DNA from: Acidobacteriota bacterium | Lineage (GTDB): Bacteria > Acidobacteriota > Terriglobia > Terriglobales > Acidobacteriaceae | Assembly: GCA_021792795.1 (NCBI GenBank) | Contig: JAJYUB010000026.1 | Coordinates: 1 to 50,745, forward strand | Length of the DNA: 50,745 nt | Direction of reading: 5' to 3' | In this document: in pieces, positions 26,065 through 34,640 of the stretch | Layout: each line of letters starts with the position of its first letter | Numbering within the stretch: the stretch's first letter is position 1 | Translations under genes and position numbers: made by a program | The notes under the pieces: generated by a model | What the model saw: only the letters and a program-made list of their open reading frames with translations | Databases searched by the model: none | Told to the model about the DNA's origin: nothing

Positions 26065-27384
26065 CTAGATGTGCGGCGCCCAGCCCTTTTCGTATTCTCT
26101 TCCCCACATCTTCATGGCCTGCGGATCGTTCTGGATTTTTCCATCCGTGGTGTCGAGATGCAATTCGCGTTGCACTTCCCACGAGATATTGGAAAGTTGC
26201 AGCATGGTAACTGCAACATTTCCGACGGAGACCGGCGCATTGAGCTTCGCTCCGGTACGAATTCCCGCGATGAAGTTGGCAAAGTGCGCGTCCGTCATGG
26301 AATCGCGGCCGACCAAATCGGAGGATGACGCCGCCTTGCCGACCTTATATTCGCTGGTCTTCTTTCCTTCTAGATCGTAGATCTCATAACCTCCGCGATC
26401 GATCAGCACCGTTCCCTTTGTACCCATGATGGTCGAGCCGCGGTCCCGGTGATAGAACTTCATGCCCTGGCAGCTCTTCCCTTCCCAGTCAATCATCTTG
26501 TCGGGATATTCGAAGCTGGTGAGCAATGTGTCATAAAATTGCCAGTCATCTTTAAACTGATATCTGCCGCCGGAGGAACTTACGCGCTGCGGATAATCGA
26601 CACCCAGCGCCCATCGACAGACGTCAACTTCATGCGTTCCATTGTTGAGCGCCTCGCCGGTGCCGTAGATTTTGAACCAGTGCCAGTTGTACGGTTGCAC
26701 ATTATCTTTATAAGGGCGGCGCGGCGCTGGCCCCTGCCACAGGTCCCAATCCAGTTGCGGCGGCACGGGCACCACCTTTCCGATTCCGATCGATCCTCGT
26801 GTGTTGCTATACCAGGATTTACCATAGTAGGTTCGGCCAATTAGCCCGTTGTGGATTTTGTCGACAATCTCAATGGTGTAATCCGAGGAACGCTGTTGAG
26901 TCCCCATTTGCACCAGCTTGCCGTACTTTCGCTGGGCCTCCACCAGCAGCGCGCCTTCAGCAGGATTGTGGCTGCATGGCTTTTCTACGTAGACATTCTT
27001 GCCCGCCTGCAGGCCGGCGATGGCCATGGGAGTGTGCCAGTGGTCCGGAGCGGCAATCGTAATTGCATCGACATCCTTTTGGGCGAGGATTTCGCGGAAG
27101 TCCTTGTCGGTCGCGGCGGCATGGCCCATCTGTTGTTGCACGCTGTCGGCGAACTTCTTCAGTGTTTTGCTGTCCACATCGCAGACATGCGTGATGCGGG
27201 CTGCTTTGCTGTTGGCCTTGAGCGCCGAAAGGTGGGCGTAGGCGCGGCTGTGCAGACCGATCACGGCAAAGTTCAGTCGATCGTTCGCGCCCAGAATCTG
27301 CGCATAGCTTTTTGCAGTGGATCCAACAGCAAAGCCAGCCGCACCGATTGCAACCGTATCGAGAAATTCCCGTCGAGTGACCAT
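26065..27384 (-). CDS. Tat-exported Gfo/Idh/MocA-family oxidoreductase
   Basis: A 439-residue NAD(P)-dependent sugar oxidoreductase with a twin-arginine-type signal (MVTRREFLDTVAIGAAGFAV). The Rossmann fold starts RLNFAVIGLHSRAYAHLSAL; the glycine pattern is less canonical (GLHSRA) than GxGxxG. The family Lys-Pro motif is in AGKNVYVEKPCSHNPAEGAL, and the second domain contains NNGTHEVDVCRWALGVDYP, where the His is the likely catalytic residue. Export with bound cofactor is known for Zymomonas glucose-fructose oxidoreductase. It probably oxidises or reduces a hydroxyl of a sugar in the periplasm. It converges on the GMC operon and lies upstream-to-tail with the isomerase gene at 27506 on the same strand. 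Confidence 0.88.
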   Translation of the reverse strand: MVTRREFLDTVAIGAAGFAVGSTAKSYAQILGANDRLNFAVIGLHSRAYAHLSALKANSKAARITHVCDVDSKTLKKFADSVQQQMGHAAATDKDFREILAQKDVDAITIAAPDHWHTPMAIAGLQAGKNVYVEKPCSHNPAEGALLVEAQRKYGKLVQMGTQQRSSDYTIEIVDKIHNGLIGRTYYGKSWYSNTRGSIGIGKVVPVPPQLDWDLWQGPAPRRPYKDNVQPYNWHWFKIYGTGEALNNGTHEVDVCRWALGVDYPQRVSSSGGRYQFKDDWQFYDTLLTSFEYPDKMIDWEGKSCQGMKFYHRDRGSTIMGTKGTVLIDRGGYEIYDLEGKKTSEYKVGKAASSSDLVGRDSMTDAHFANFIAGIRTGAKLNAPVSVGNVAVTMLQLSNISWEVQRELHLDTTDGKIQNDPQAMKMWGREYEKGWAPHI

Positions 27385-27505
27385 TCGTCTCCTTTAGACG
27401 CATCTTGTTAGTTTCTCCAGCGTGGGCGAAAAAATCGGGCCGAACAAGTCCGCCGGATTCGACAGAGCTTGCTTCGCAATTGACGATGCGGAGAAGAAAT
27501 GAGTT

Positions 27506-28435
27506 TCATCCATTCGAGTATTTCCGGCAAAGATTTCGTATTTGCGCCACCAACTTCGGCACGCCCGTTTCTGAGTCTGGCCCTTCATACTCGGCCGACA
27601 TGTAACCCTTGAAGCCGGCCTGGGCGAAGAGCCGCCAGACGCGGTCCAAATCCACCGGACTGTGGTCGTACTCGAAACGGTCGCGAATATGAGTGTTGGT
27701 CGCATACGGGATGCATTCCGCGATTTGCGCGTAGACATCCTGCGCGGGCGTCGGAATAAAGTTGGTCACATCGAGATTGATGCCGGCGTACGGAGAATTC
27801 ACGCGGTGCATAATTTCCAGACACACGTCCGCGCGCTGTGTCACGCCGTTGTGGTCCTCCAGGCCAAGCGTGATGCCTTTTTTTCCGGAGTAGTCCACGG
27901 ACGCTTTTAAGGTTTCGACGGTCCAGTCAATGCCTTGTTGCAGCGTGGCGCCCGGCGGCAATTCGCCGGCAAAAACGCGAAGGTGAGACGCTCCCAGGCG
28001 GTCGGTGACGTCGACCCACTTTTGAATCTCAGTCAGACTCCCGGCGCGCCTGGCAGCGGTGGCCTGGACCATGCTGACTCCGCACGCGGAGCCTGAAAGA
28101 GGCATGGCATTCTTGTATGCCAGGCGGCGAAGGCCATCCAGATATTCCGGGTCCGTGGATTTGAGGTAATACGCGGTCATATCGACGCCGTCGACGCGCA
28201 GCTCCACGGCTTTGCGGATGAAGTCCTCCAGCGTCATCGTTCCTTTTCTCAATGCTTCGTTATACGAGTAGGCACAGCAGCCGGAAAACAGCCGCGGCAT
28301 TTTTGAAATGTCGGCACCGGCAGTGGCCGATGCTTCCGCGGCGCCGGTCGATCCAAGCAACTGCGCGCCCGCACCTGCCAACGCGCCTAATCCTACTGTC
28401 TTCAAGAATTTTCGGCGCGGTATTCTTGGATGCAT
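27506..28435 (-). CDS. Tat-exported TIM-barrel sugar isomerase/epimerase-like protein, second copy
   Basis: A 309-residue AP_endonuc_2 TIM barrel with a twin-arginine signal (RRKFLKTVGLGALAGAGAQL). Recognisable strands are VDGVDMTAYYLKSTDPEYLD, LRVFAGELPPG, ITLGLEDHNGVTQRADVCLE, YAGINLDVTNF and the end GYMSAEYEGPDSETG. Metal-ligand candidates are Glu in GLEDHNG, Asp in NLDVTNF, His in NTHIRD and Glu in SAEYEG. It is on the same strand and 121 bases upstream of the Gfo/Idh/MocA gene at 26065, and divergent from another such gene at 28607. This supports a joint role in periplasmic sugar conversion. It is clearly diverged from the copy at 24952. Confidence 0.85.
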   Translation of the reverse strand: MHPRIPRRKFLKTVGLGALAGAGAQLLGSTGAAEASATAGADISKMPRLFSGCCAYSYNEALRKGTMTLEDFIRKAVELRVDGVDMTAYYLKSTDPEYLDGLRRLAYKNAMPLSGSACGVSMVQATAARRAGSLTEIQKWVDVTDRLGASHLRVFAGELPPGATLQQGIDWTVETLKASVDYSGKKGITLGLEDHNGVTQRADVCLEIMHRVNSPYAGINLDVTNFIPTPAQDVYAQIAECIPYATNTHIRDRFEYDHSPVDLDRVWRLFAQAGFKGYMSAEYEGPDSETGVPKLVAQIRNLCRKYSNG

Positions 28436-28606
28436 TGTGCCTCCGATGACGACTCGTGGTTGAGATTTCTTTTCCGCTTCCGGCTGAATCGCGCCGACAG
28501 AAATTTTGTTGCGGGCGACCGCTCTTGCGAAAGAAATTATAATCCGGAGCTATGTGGCCTGGGCGAGCATGGTGGACAAATACGGCAACAAAGGAGAAAT
28601 ATCCAA

Positions 28607-29923
28607 GTGGAAGATGAGGGAAAGAAAGTCAATCGTCGCGAATTTATTGGGCAGGCCGGCCTGGGAGTTGCCGCCTTGGGGACTTTTTCCGGCAGCGGCT
28701 TGTTCGCCTTAAATAGAGTGATTGGCGCGAATGACCGGATTCGCATCGGCATCATCGGCGCGGGAGATCGCGGACAAGAAGATTTGAAGAGCGCGCTGAG
28801 ACAGCCGAACGTGGAGTGCGTCGCGGTGGCCGATGTCTATTCTCGCCGACGCGATCAAGTGAAGAGCTTCGTGCCGAATGTCGCTACCTATGACGACCCG
28901 ATGCGCTTGCTTGATCGAAACGACATCGACGCGGTGATTCAAGCCACGCCCCAGCATCTGCATGCAAAGTATTTTCTGGCCACGCTGGCTTCCGGAAAAG
29001 ACCTCTATTCTGAGAAGACGATGGCGTGGGACATCCCCGAAGCGAAGGCGTGTCGTGCCGCCGCCAAATCCTCCAAGCAGATTGTGCAAATTGGGATGCA
29101 GGACGAGAGTTCGGGCGAGTTGGCGGATGGGAAGAAGTGGATTCAAGACGGGTTGACGGGAAAGATCACCATGGTCGAATCATGGATGAGCCGCAACACG
29201 CGGCTAGGGCATGGACAGTGGGTCAGACCGGTGCCGAGCGACTGCAATCCCGCGCATGTCAACTGGGACCTGTTTCTCTCCGGACGGCCGAAGGTCCCGT
29301 TCGATGGATACAAATTCATCAACTGGCGACTCTTCTGGGAATTTTCCGGCGGCAACGTTACGGAAAACATGGTCCACCAGATTGGGTGGATCATCACCGC
29401 CATGAATCTGGAATTGCCGAAAGCGGCGACCATGATGGGCGGCGTGTATTCCGAGAAGGATGGACGGCAGGTGCCGGATACGATCAACGTCAGCTTCGAG
29501 TATCCGAACGATCTGCTGGTGGCGTGGCAATCCACCTTCAGCAATGAACGTTACGGACTGGGAGAGCGCTTCCTGGGCAGTAAGGGCACGGTTGCGCATG
29601 TCAGCGGTTCCAATGATATGGAAACGGGCGCCCATCGAACGGACAACCCCAACTGGGACGAACAAAACGCTCCTGGGCCGATCAATTACTATCCCGAGAA
29701 ATTGAACAATCCCGACGGTGTGGCGCTCGAAGGGCACAACCCTGGCGTCAATCACATGGCGAATTGGATAGCCTGCATTCGCGATCGCAAGCAGCCGAAC
29801 GGGACCGTGGAGATTGGCTACTTGTCGGCGGTCGCATGCCACATGGCGAACCTGGCGTATAAGCAGAAGCGCAGGATTACGCTGGAAGAAGCGATGGCGG
29901 CCAAGCCCGAGGCCTGGATGTAA
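28607..29923 (+). CDS. Tat-exported Gfo/Idh/MocA-family oxidoreductase, second copy
   Basis: A 438-residue protein with a twin-arginine signal (KKVNRREFIGQAGLGVAALG). The Rossmann motif is canonical: RIGIIGAGDRGQEDL. The Lys-containing segment is LASGKDLYSEKTMAWDIPEA, so EKP is replaced by EKT. The catalytic His is expected in NVTENMVHQIGWIITAMNLE, and an inserted WDLFLSGRPKVPFDGYKF-type segment is typical of this exported subgroup. The GTG at 28607 was chosen because AAGGAG lies 10 bases before it and it leaves a normal Tat signal. The gene is divergent from the isomerase gene at 27506 with about 170 bases between starts. Confidence 0.87.
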   Translation: MEDEGKKVNRREFIGQAGLGVAALGTFSGSGLFALNRVIGANDRIRIGIIGAGDRGQEDLKSALRQPNVECVAVADVYSRRRDQVKSFVPNVATYDDPMRLLDRNDIDAVIQATPQHLHAKYFLATLASGKDLYSEKTMAWDIPEAKACRAAAKSSKQIVQIGMQDESSGELADGKKWIQDGLTGKITMVESWMSRNTRLGHGQWVRPVPSDCNPAHVNWDLFLSGRPKVPFDGYKFINWRLFWEFSGGNVTENMVHQIGWIITAMNLELPKAATMMGGVYSEKDGRQVPDTINVSFEYPNDLLVAWQSTFSNERYGLGERFLGSKGTVAHVSGSNDMETGAHRTDNPNWDEQNAPGPINYYPEKLNNPDGVALEGHNPGVNHMANWIACIRDRKQPNGTVEIGYLSAVACHMANLAYKQKRRITLEEAMAAKPEAWM

Positions 29924-30146
29924 AGAGGATGGCGGGCAGGAGACAAATTCGATCCATCCCTCAACCGAACTCCGGCCCGGCGGCAACGAGCGAGGGAGAG
30001 CGCAGGGCAGCCGGGCAGCAAGGAGAGGCCGAGCGCCATTGCGTGTGAAGCAACGCTGCGGTCGAAAACCGTATAAGGTGAGCGTCGGAACCAGGCCGCG
30101 CCCATATCCAGGCCACGAAGGAAGCCCCGAGAAACGCGGACCGCAT

Positions 30147-32300
30147 TCAATGCGTCGCCGACGTTGCCGGATGGGAATCAGACTTCAGATATTGATCGAA
30201 AAATTTTGCGCCGGCTTCGTAAGCCGCGACCCAACTGCGATGCAGAAGGAAATCGTGGACCTCATCGGGAAAGATCAATTCCTGAACTGGGACCTGCTGT
30301 CGCCGAAGCGCTGCCGCCAACTGGACGGTCTGCAGAAACGGCACTTCGGGGTCGTCATCGCCCTGGATCAGAAGCACGGGCGAACGCCACTGCTTGATGG
30401 ACGACAGTGGCGATGACTCCCAGGCGAGACGCCACCTGGCGTTGGGATCGGCTGCAGTGTCTGAAATGAAAAAGTTCTCCGGGTGGTCGATATTCCAGTC
30501 ATGCACCCCGGACATATCGACGCCCGCGGCAAACAGGTCGGAGGCTCGAGAGAGAGCGAGCGCCGTCAAGAAGCCGCCCCAGCTCCCACCCCAAATACCG
30601 ATGTGAGCGGGTTCGACATCGCACCTGCTGCGCAGGTAGATCGCGGCCCCTTTAACATCGCGAAACTCGCTCGCTCCGGTTGGGCCATAGTCCATCGCCT
30701 CTCGGAAGTCTAGGCCGTAGCCGATCCCGCTGCGGTAATTGATCGAAAGAACAACGTATCCCCGGCTCGCGAGGTACTGGTTCATGGCATACGCGTTCGA
30801 ATAGTAGCCCATGTCATGCCAACCCAGCAGCATCTGGCGTTGGGAGCCACCATGGACAAAGACGACTGCGGGATGACGGACACAATTGGCGACGCCTGCG
30901 GGAAGAAACAACTGGCCATGAATTCGCATTCCGTCTGTCGCGTTGAAAATCGCGGGCTTTGGAGTGACCATGCTCGCCGCGGGAAAACTTGATGGGATGG
31001 TTTGCGGCGCAAGGTCGCGAACCTGCCCAGAGCTGGCGACAACGGCCGGACGGATGGGAATGCGCGTGTCCGAACGCAAGACGGCGACGGTGCGATTGTC
31101 ACTGGCGACAACCGGCGCGGTTTCGATGCCAGTACCGCGCGTTAGTTGCTCTGGACTGCCTCCTGTGACAGAAACCTTCCAGACGTGACGGCGGTCTGTG
31201 TCATTTTGATTGGAAGAATAGACGATGGTCTTGCGGTCGGGACTGAGCGAAACATCCTCCACAATAAAGTTGCCCGGAGTCAGCAGCGTGGCTGGCCCTG
31301 CCTGCAGGGGAACAGTGTAGAGATGGGTCCAGCCGTCTTTTTCCCAGGGGAAAACGAGGTGATCGCCCGCGCCCCAGAACACCTGATGGTCGCCAACAAT
31401 CTCGCGGAAGACACTGCCGGGTCCCGTGTTGGCCTTCCAGATTGAATGACCGTTGCCGGTGGCGACATCCGCAACCCGGATGGACCATGGCTGTCCAGTA
31501 CGATGCGGCCCGTCGAAATTTTCTTCCTTGAAATACGGAATCCGGATGAACGCGATCTGGCGGCCATCCGGCGACCACATGGGGTAGCGGTCATGATCGG
31601 AGCCGGGGTCGAGATACCGAAGCGTGTTGGTCGGAAACGAATAGACCCCGATAAAACTGTGGCTGGCGCGATCGCTGACGAAGGCAAGCTCTTTGCCATC
31701 CGGCGACCATCGCAGCGTGCCGCTGGCGCCGAGTGTGTGCAGCAATTGCGTTGGTTGGGCGCTGGGGCCCTTTAGATTCAGGAACCAGATCTGTCCATCC
31801 AGCACCCACGCGACAGCATCGCCTTGGGTAGAAAAAGCGGGAGAATTGCCTGGGCCGAGTTTGCGTGGAGCGCTGCCATTGAGCGAAACCACCCACACAT
31901 CCTGCTCCACGCCTTGCGGTATAAGCGCTGGATTCGCTGACATTTTTTCGGCGTTATCCGGATCGCTGCCACGGACGTAAACAATGAATTCCGCGCCGGG
32001 GGACCAATGCAAGTCTGTGATGTCCTGCCCATCGTCCTGCGCGTAGTTTGTGATTTGGCGCGATGCATAACCGCCGCTGCTGTTCGTTGGCACGGCGATC
32101 CAGATATTCCGCCTTCCTTCCGCGTTCGAAAGCCATGCGAATTTGTTCCCTGCGGGCGCCGCGAGCAGGTTGGAGTTGAACGGCGCGCTCATCGCCTGTT
32201 GCAGCGTGAATGCAGTTGGCATGGGTTGCGCAACGATAGCAAGCGAGAACGCCAGCGAGAAAACAATGGCAGCACAAGTAAAGCGCGCGATACTTGGCAT
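30147..32300 (-). CDS. S9-family (prolyl oligopeptidase/dipeptidyl peptidase) exported serine peptidase
   Basis: A 717-residue peptidase with an N-terminal signal segment (ARFTCAAIVFSLAFSLAIVA). A seven-bladed beta-propeller built of PD40-like repeats spans about 60-440 (LRWSPDGKELAFVSD, PMWSPDGRQIAFIR, LSPDRKTIVYSSNQND). The alpha/beta hydrolase domain spans about 455-710: nucleophile Ser in IGIWGGSWGGFLTALA, Asp in LIQGDDDPEVPF and His in FPDEVHDFLLHRSW. It cleaves short peptides in the periplasm. It is the third gene of a leftward set NlpC/P60 endopeptidase, decayed dipeptide epimerase, peptidase, so murein peptides are a likely substrate. Start 32300 is preceded by CGGAGCG; the frame stays open upstream into the epimerase remnant, but that extension is not a normal peptidase N-terminus. 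Confidence 0.88.
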   Translation of the reverse strand: MPSIARFTCAAIVFSLAFSLAIVAQPMPTAFTLQQAMSAPFNSNLLAAPAGNKFAWLSNAEGRRNIWIAVPTNSSGGYASRQITNYAQDDGQDITDLHWSPGAEFIVYVRGSDPDNAEKMSANPALIPQGVEQDVWVVSLNGSAPRKLGPGNSPAFSTQGDAVAWVLDGQIWFLNLKGPSAQPTQLLHTLGASGTLRWSPDGKELAFVSDRASHSFIGVYSFPTNTLRYLDPGSDHDRYPMWSPDGRQIAFIRIPYFKEENFDGPHRTGQPWSIRVADVATGNGHSIWKANTGPGSVFREIVGDHQVFWGAGDHLVFPWEKDGWTHLYTVPLQAGPATLLTPGNFIVEDVSLSPDRKTIVYSSNQNDTDRRHVWKVSVTGGSPEQLTRGTGIETAPVVASDNRTVAVLRSDTRIPIRPAVVASSGQVRDLAPQTIPSSFPAASMVTPKPAIFNATDGMRIHGQLFLPAGVANCVRHPAVVFVHGGSQRQMLLGWHDMGYYSNAYAMNQYLASRGYVVLSINYRSGIGYGLDFREAMDYGPTGASEFRDVKGAAIYLRSRCDVEPAHIGIWGGSWGGFLTALALSRASDLFAAGVDMSGVHDWNIDHPENFFISDTAADPNARWRLAWESSPLSSIKQWRSPVLLIQGDDDPEVPFLQTVQLAAALRRQQVPVQELIFPDEVHDFLLHRSWVAAYEAGAKFFDQYLKSDSHPATSATH

Positions 32301-32378
32301 AAGGACAACGCTCCGAAAGAGAGATGGCAATCCTAGTGGATGAAACATGATCCGCGCACCACACATGCACTCTGCTAT

Positions 32379-32584
32379 GCGGGCAGCAAGGCCGGGACGG
32401 TCCGGAAGGAGCAGCTTGCCCTCTTTTACCGTGACGCCCCGATAAGGACCGTTCGCGACAAGAAGGTTGCCGTCCAGATCGGCGTCGTCCGCCAGCGGAG
32501 AAAGATGGGCCGCCGCCGGAATGCTGCAGGAACTGGAAACCATGCAGCCCAGCCCGCGCTCTTCAATACACTGCGACGATTCAT
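32379..32584 (-). pseudogene. Deletion remnant of an L-Ala-D/L-Glu-type dipeptide epimerase
   Basis: The ATG at 32584 overlaps the stop of the NlpC/P60 gene (ATGA, 32581-32584) and opens with a twin-arginine start, MNRRSVLKSAG. After about ten codons the frame turns to nonsense and ends near 32430. In another frame the same stretch reads CIEERGLGCMVSSSCSIPAA, then AHLSPLADDADLDGNLLVAN and GPYRGVTVKEGKLLLPDRPG, the C-terminus of enolase-superfamily dipeptide epimerases (YkfB-like). So the start and the last 60 or so residues survive and about 300 codons between them, including the catalytic barrel, are gone. The remnant then reads without a stop into the peptidase gene. Neighbours match the ykf murein-peptide pathway. 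Confidence 0.8.
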
Positions 32585-33486
32585 GGTTTTACTCTCCGCT
32601 CGACCACCAGCAGCTTGCGCCAGTATGCATCCAATGGACTGATTTGAATCACTGGATGACCGTGCGTAGTTGCCTGGATAAATTTTCCGTCCCCGATGTA
32701 CATTCCGGTGTGCGTGATCTTGCCGTCGCCGCCAAAGAACAGAACGTCGCCGGCGCGCAGCGCGGACACCTTGACCGGCTCGAAGCCGCTCCATGCGGCC
32801 TGAACATCGGCATCTCGCGGAATCAGGTAGCCTCGCTGGCGCATCAGCATTTGCACAAAGCCGGAGCAATCATAGCCAAAACTGGAACTGCCGCCCCAGG
32901 TATAGGGAAGCCCCAGAAAGCGGCGGCTGAACTGCTCCATCTGCGGGACGCTCATGTGGGGCTTCAGATCGGCGCCTCCGTTGGCGCTGAGAGCGACATC
33001 GCCGCGTTGCACCCACGCCGTGCGTCCGTCGGGCAAGTCCACTTGCAGCCAGCGTCCACCAGGTTTTTCCTGCTCCACTTCCAGCCGCGCTTCAAACGGC
33101 AACGTCAGCAACGGCGCATGGGTGGTGACATCTGGATCGGGATAGAGATGAGCGCGCAGTTCCTCTACCTCGGCAACCTCGCCGGTGGTGGCATAGCCCG
33201 CGCCTCCGTGAAGTTTAATTAGGTCGGCGCTGGAAACCCAGCCGGTATATCCGTCCTCCGGGGTGCGGATTTTTACCCATCCCGGTTGCTCCGCCACTTC
33301 ATCGACGCTGGTTGAAAATATCGCTTGCGAAACCACATCGACATTGGCGAACGGGGCGGAGAACATATTGGCGACCGGCACGGCGACCACGAAGCGTGTT
33401 CCCTGCGCCAGCGCCGCCAAAGACGCCAGCAAGAACACCGGCAGCGCCAGGAATGACCATCGAACGCGTAATACAGTATTTCTCAT
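32581..33486 (-). CDS. NlpC/P60 murein endopeptidase with SH3-like domains (YkfC-like)
   Basis: A 301-residue exported cysteine peptidase with a signal peptide (RWSFLALPVFLLASLAALAQ). Two bacterial SH3-like domains follow (about 30-95 with GWVKIRTPEDGYTGWVSSAD; about 105-175 with GGRWLQVDLPDGRTAWVQRG). The NlpC/P60 domain spans about 185-295: catalytic Cys in GYDCSGFVQML, His in KITHTGMYIGDG, and a third polar residue in THGHPVIQIS. YxWGGSSSFGYDCSG is typical. Such enzymes cut gamma-D-Glu-diamino acid bonds in muropeptides. Start 33486 (ATG) gives a normal signal peptide; the frame is open to a TTG at 33558. Its last four bases overlap the start of the epimerase remnant. Confidence 0.9.
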   Translation of the reverse strand: MRNTVLRVRWSFLALPVFLLASLAALAQGTRFVVAVPVANMFSAPFANVDVVSQAIFSTSVDEVAEQPGWVKIRTPEDGYTGWVSSADLIKLHGGAGYATTGEVAEVEELRAHLYPDPDVTTHAPLLTLPFEARLEVEQEKPGGRWLQVDLPDGRTAWVQRGDVALSANGGADLKPHMSVPQMEQFSRRFLGLPYTWGGSSSFGYDCSGFVQMLMRQRGYLIPRDADVQAAWSGFEPVKVSALRAGDVLFFGGDGKITHTGMYIGDGKFIQATTHGHPVIQISPLDAYWRKLLVVERRVKP

Positions 33487-33749
33487 AGATTCCACGGATT
33501 TCCGGACTGCTTCCGCAATCCTTTCAACGACTGCGAATGCAACAGACGCTTCCTTCAAAGGTGCAAAAGTTCAACAAGCGAGAAAAACCCAGAGTAGCAC
33601 CAGAGCGGGGCGCACGACGAATACCTCACCCGCGAGCAACCGGGCCCAACACCCCGCTCGTCAGGCCCACCTGCCGCCGCCATGCCGGAGATCTACTACC
33701 TCAGCTTCCAGGAGAAAGAGTCGGTTCGCCAACATATCTAGAAGACTAG

Positions 33750-33778
33750 TTGACTCAAATTGTTTTCAATGGTACAAA
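33750..33778 (+). promoter_or_regulatory. Sigma-70 type promoter for the SIS-GH42-ROK-MFS operon
   Basis: TTGACT (33750-33755) and TACAAA (33773-33778) are separated by exactly 17 bases and lie 34 bases before the ATG at 33812. AGGAGG at 33798-33803 is the ribosome site. I see no other feature in the 325 bases 33487-33811 between the divergent genes. Confidence 0.55.
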
Positions 33779-33811
33779 TCTGATGCAACCTGGTCTTAGG
33801 AGGAAAGTGAA

Positions 33812-34561
33812 ATGTCTGCTGAAAAATACTTGATTTGCGCCGAAGAGACCATCGCGACGATCCGGCAAACACAAACTAAAAAGATAGAAGAAGCGTCCGC
33901 GGCATTTGCGCGCTCTATTCAGGCCGGCGGCAAAGTCTATCTTTTCGGCAGCGGACACTCCGTCATTCCCGTTCTGGACATTTTCCCTCGCTACGGCAGT
34001 TTTGTAGGATTTCAGCCGATCCTCGATCCGCGCCTGATGTGGTTTAACGTCGTCGGACCCGGCGGAGCAAGAGAACTGCTCTGGCTGGAGAGGACAGAGG
34101 GCTATGTTTCCGTGGTGCTGCAGAGTTATCAGTTGGAGGCCCGCGACTCCATCCTGATCTTTTCTCATGGCGGCATGAACGCCGCGCCGGTTGAGATGGC
34201 GATCGAGGCCAAGAAAAAAGGTTTGACCGTGGTTTCCGTGTCTTCCCATCAAAACCACCGGCAGGCGAAGCCCACGCATTCCAGCGGCAAAGACCTGGCC
34301 GATGCTTCGGACATTGCGATCGACAATTGCGTGCCGCCTGAAGACGCTTTAGTGAGCGTGGAAGGGATAAAGGAAAGGTTCGCCGCAGGGTCCACCGTCG
34401 CCGTCGTCTCCATTGCCATGGCGATAGTGGCGGAAACGGGCGTGCGACTCGTAAAGTCCGGAGCGAAGCCTTCCACCTTTGTCTCTCCCAACGTCGGGCT
34501 GCCTGCGGACCACAATCAAAACGTCTTCCGCGAGTATGAACGCTTCGTTCGGGGCCGCTAG
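33812..34561 (+). CDS. SIS-domain sugar isomerase-like protein (UPF0309 type)
   Basis: A 249-residue protein with one SIS (phosphosugar-binding) fold. Typical segments are GGKVYLFGSGHSVIPVLDIF (about 38-57), ARDSILIFSHGGMNAAPVEM (about 110-129) and TVVSVSSHQNHRQA (about 140-153). It belongs to the UPF0309 group, whose substrate is not firmly known; the wider family includes GlmS-type isomerases and the MurNAc-6-phosphate etherase MurQ. It is first in a rightward operon with a GH42 enzyme, a ROK kinase and an MFS permease, so a phosphorylated (amino) sugar is the likely substrate. An AGGAGG site supports the start. Confidence 0.82.
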   Translation: MSAEKYLICAEETIATIRQTQTKKIEEASAAFARSIQAGGKVYLFGSGHSVIPVLDIFPRYGSFVGFQPILDPRLMWFNVVGPGGARELLWLERTEGYVSVVLQSYQLEARDSILIFSHGGMNAAPVEMAIEAKKKGLTVVSVSSHQNHRQAKPTHSSGKDLADASDIAIDNCVPPEDALVSVEGIKERFAAGSTVAVVSIAMAIVAETGVRLVKSGAKPSTFVSPNVGLPADHNQNVFREYERFVRGR

Positions 34562-34640
34562 ATCTGACCGTATCATTCATGTGTAACGAATCGATGGCAA
34601 GGAACGAATCAAGTCCGCGGCTGGAAATCTGGGGACATCA

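Noticed and set aside
30147-32543. A true epimerase-peptidase fusion protein
   Set aside because: The frame is open across both, but the epimerase part lacks its start and catalytic barrel, and the peptidase has its own signal peptide start at 32300.
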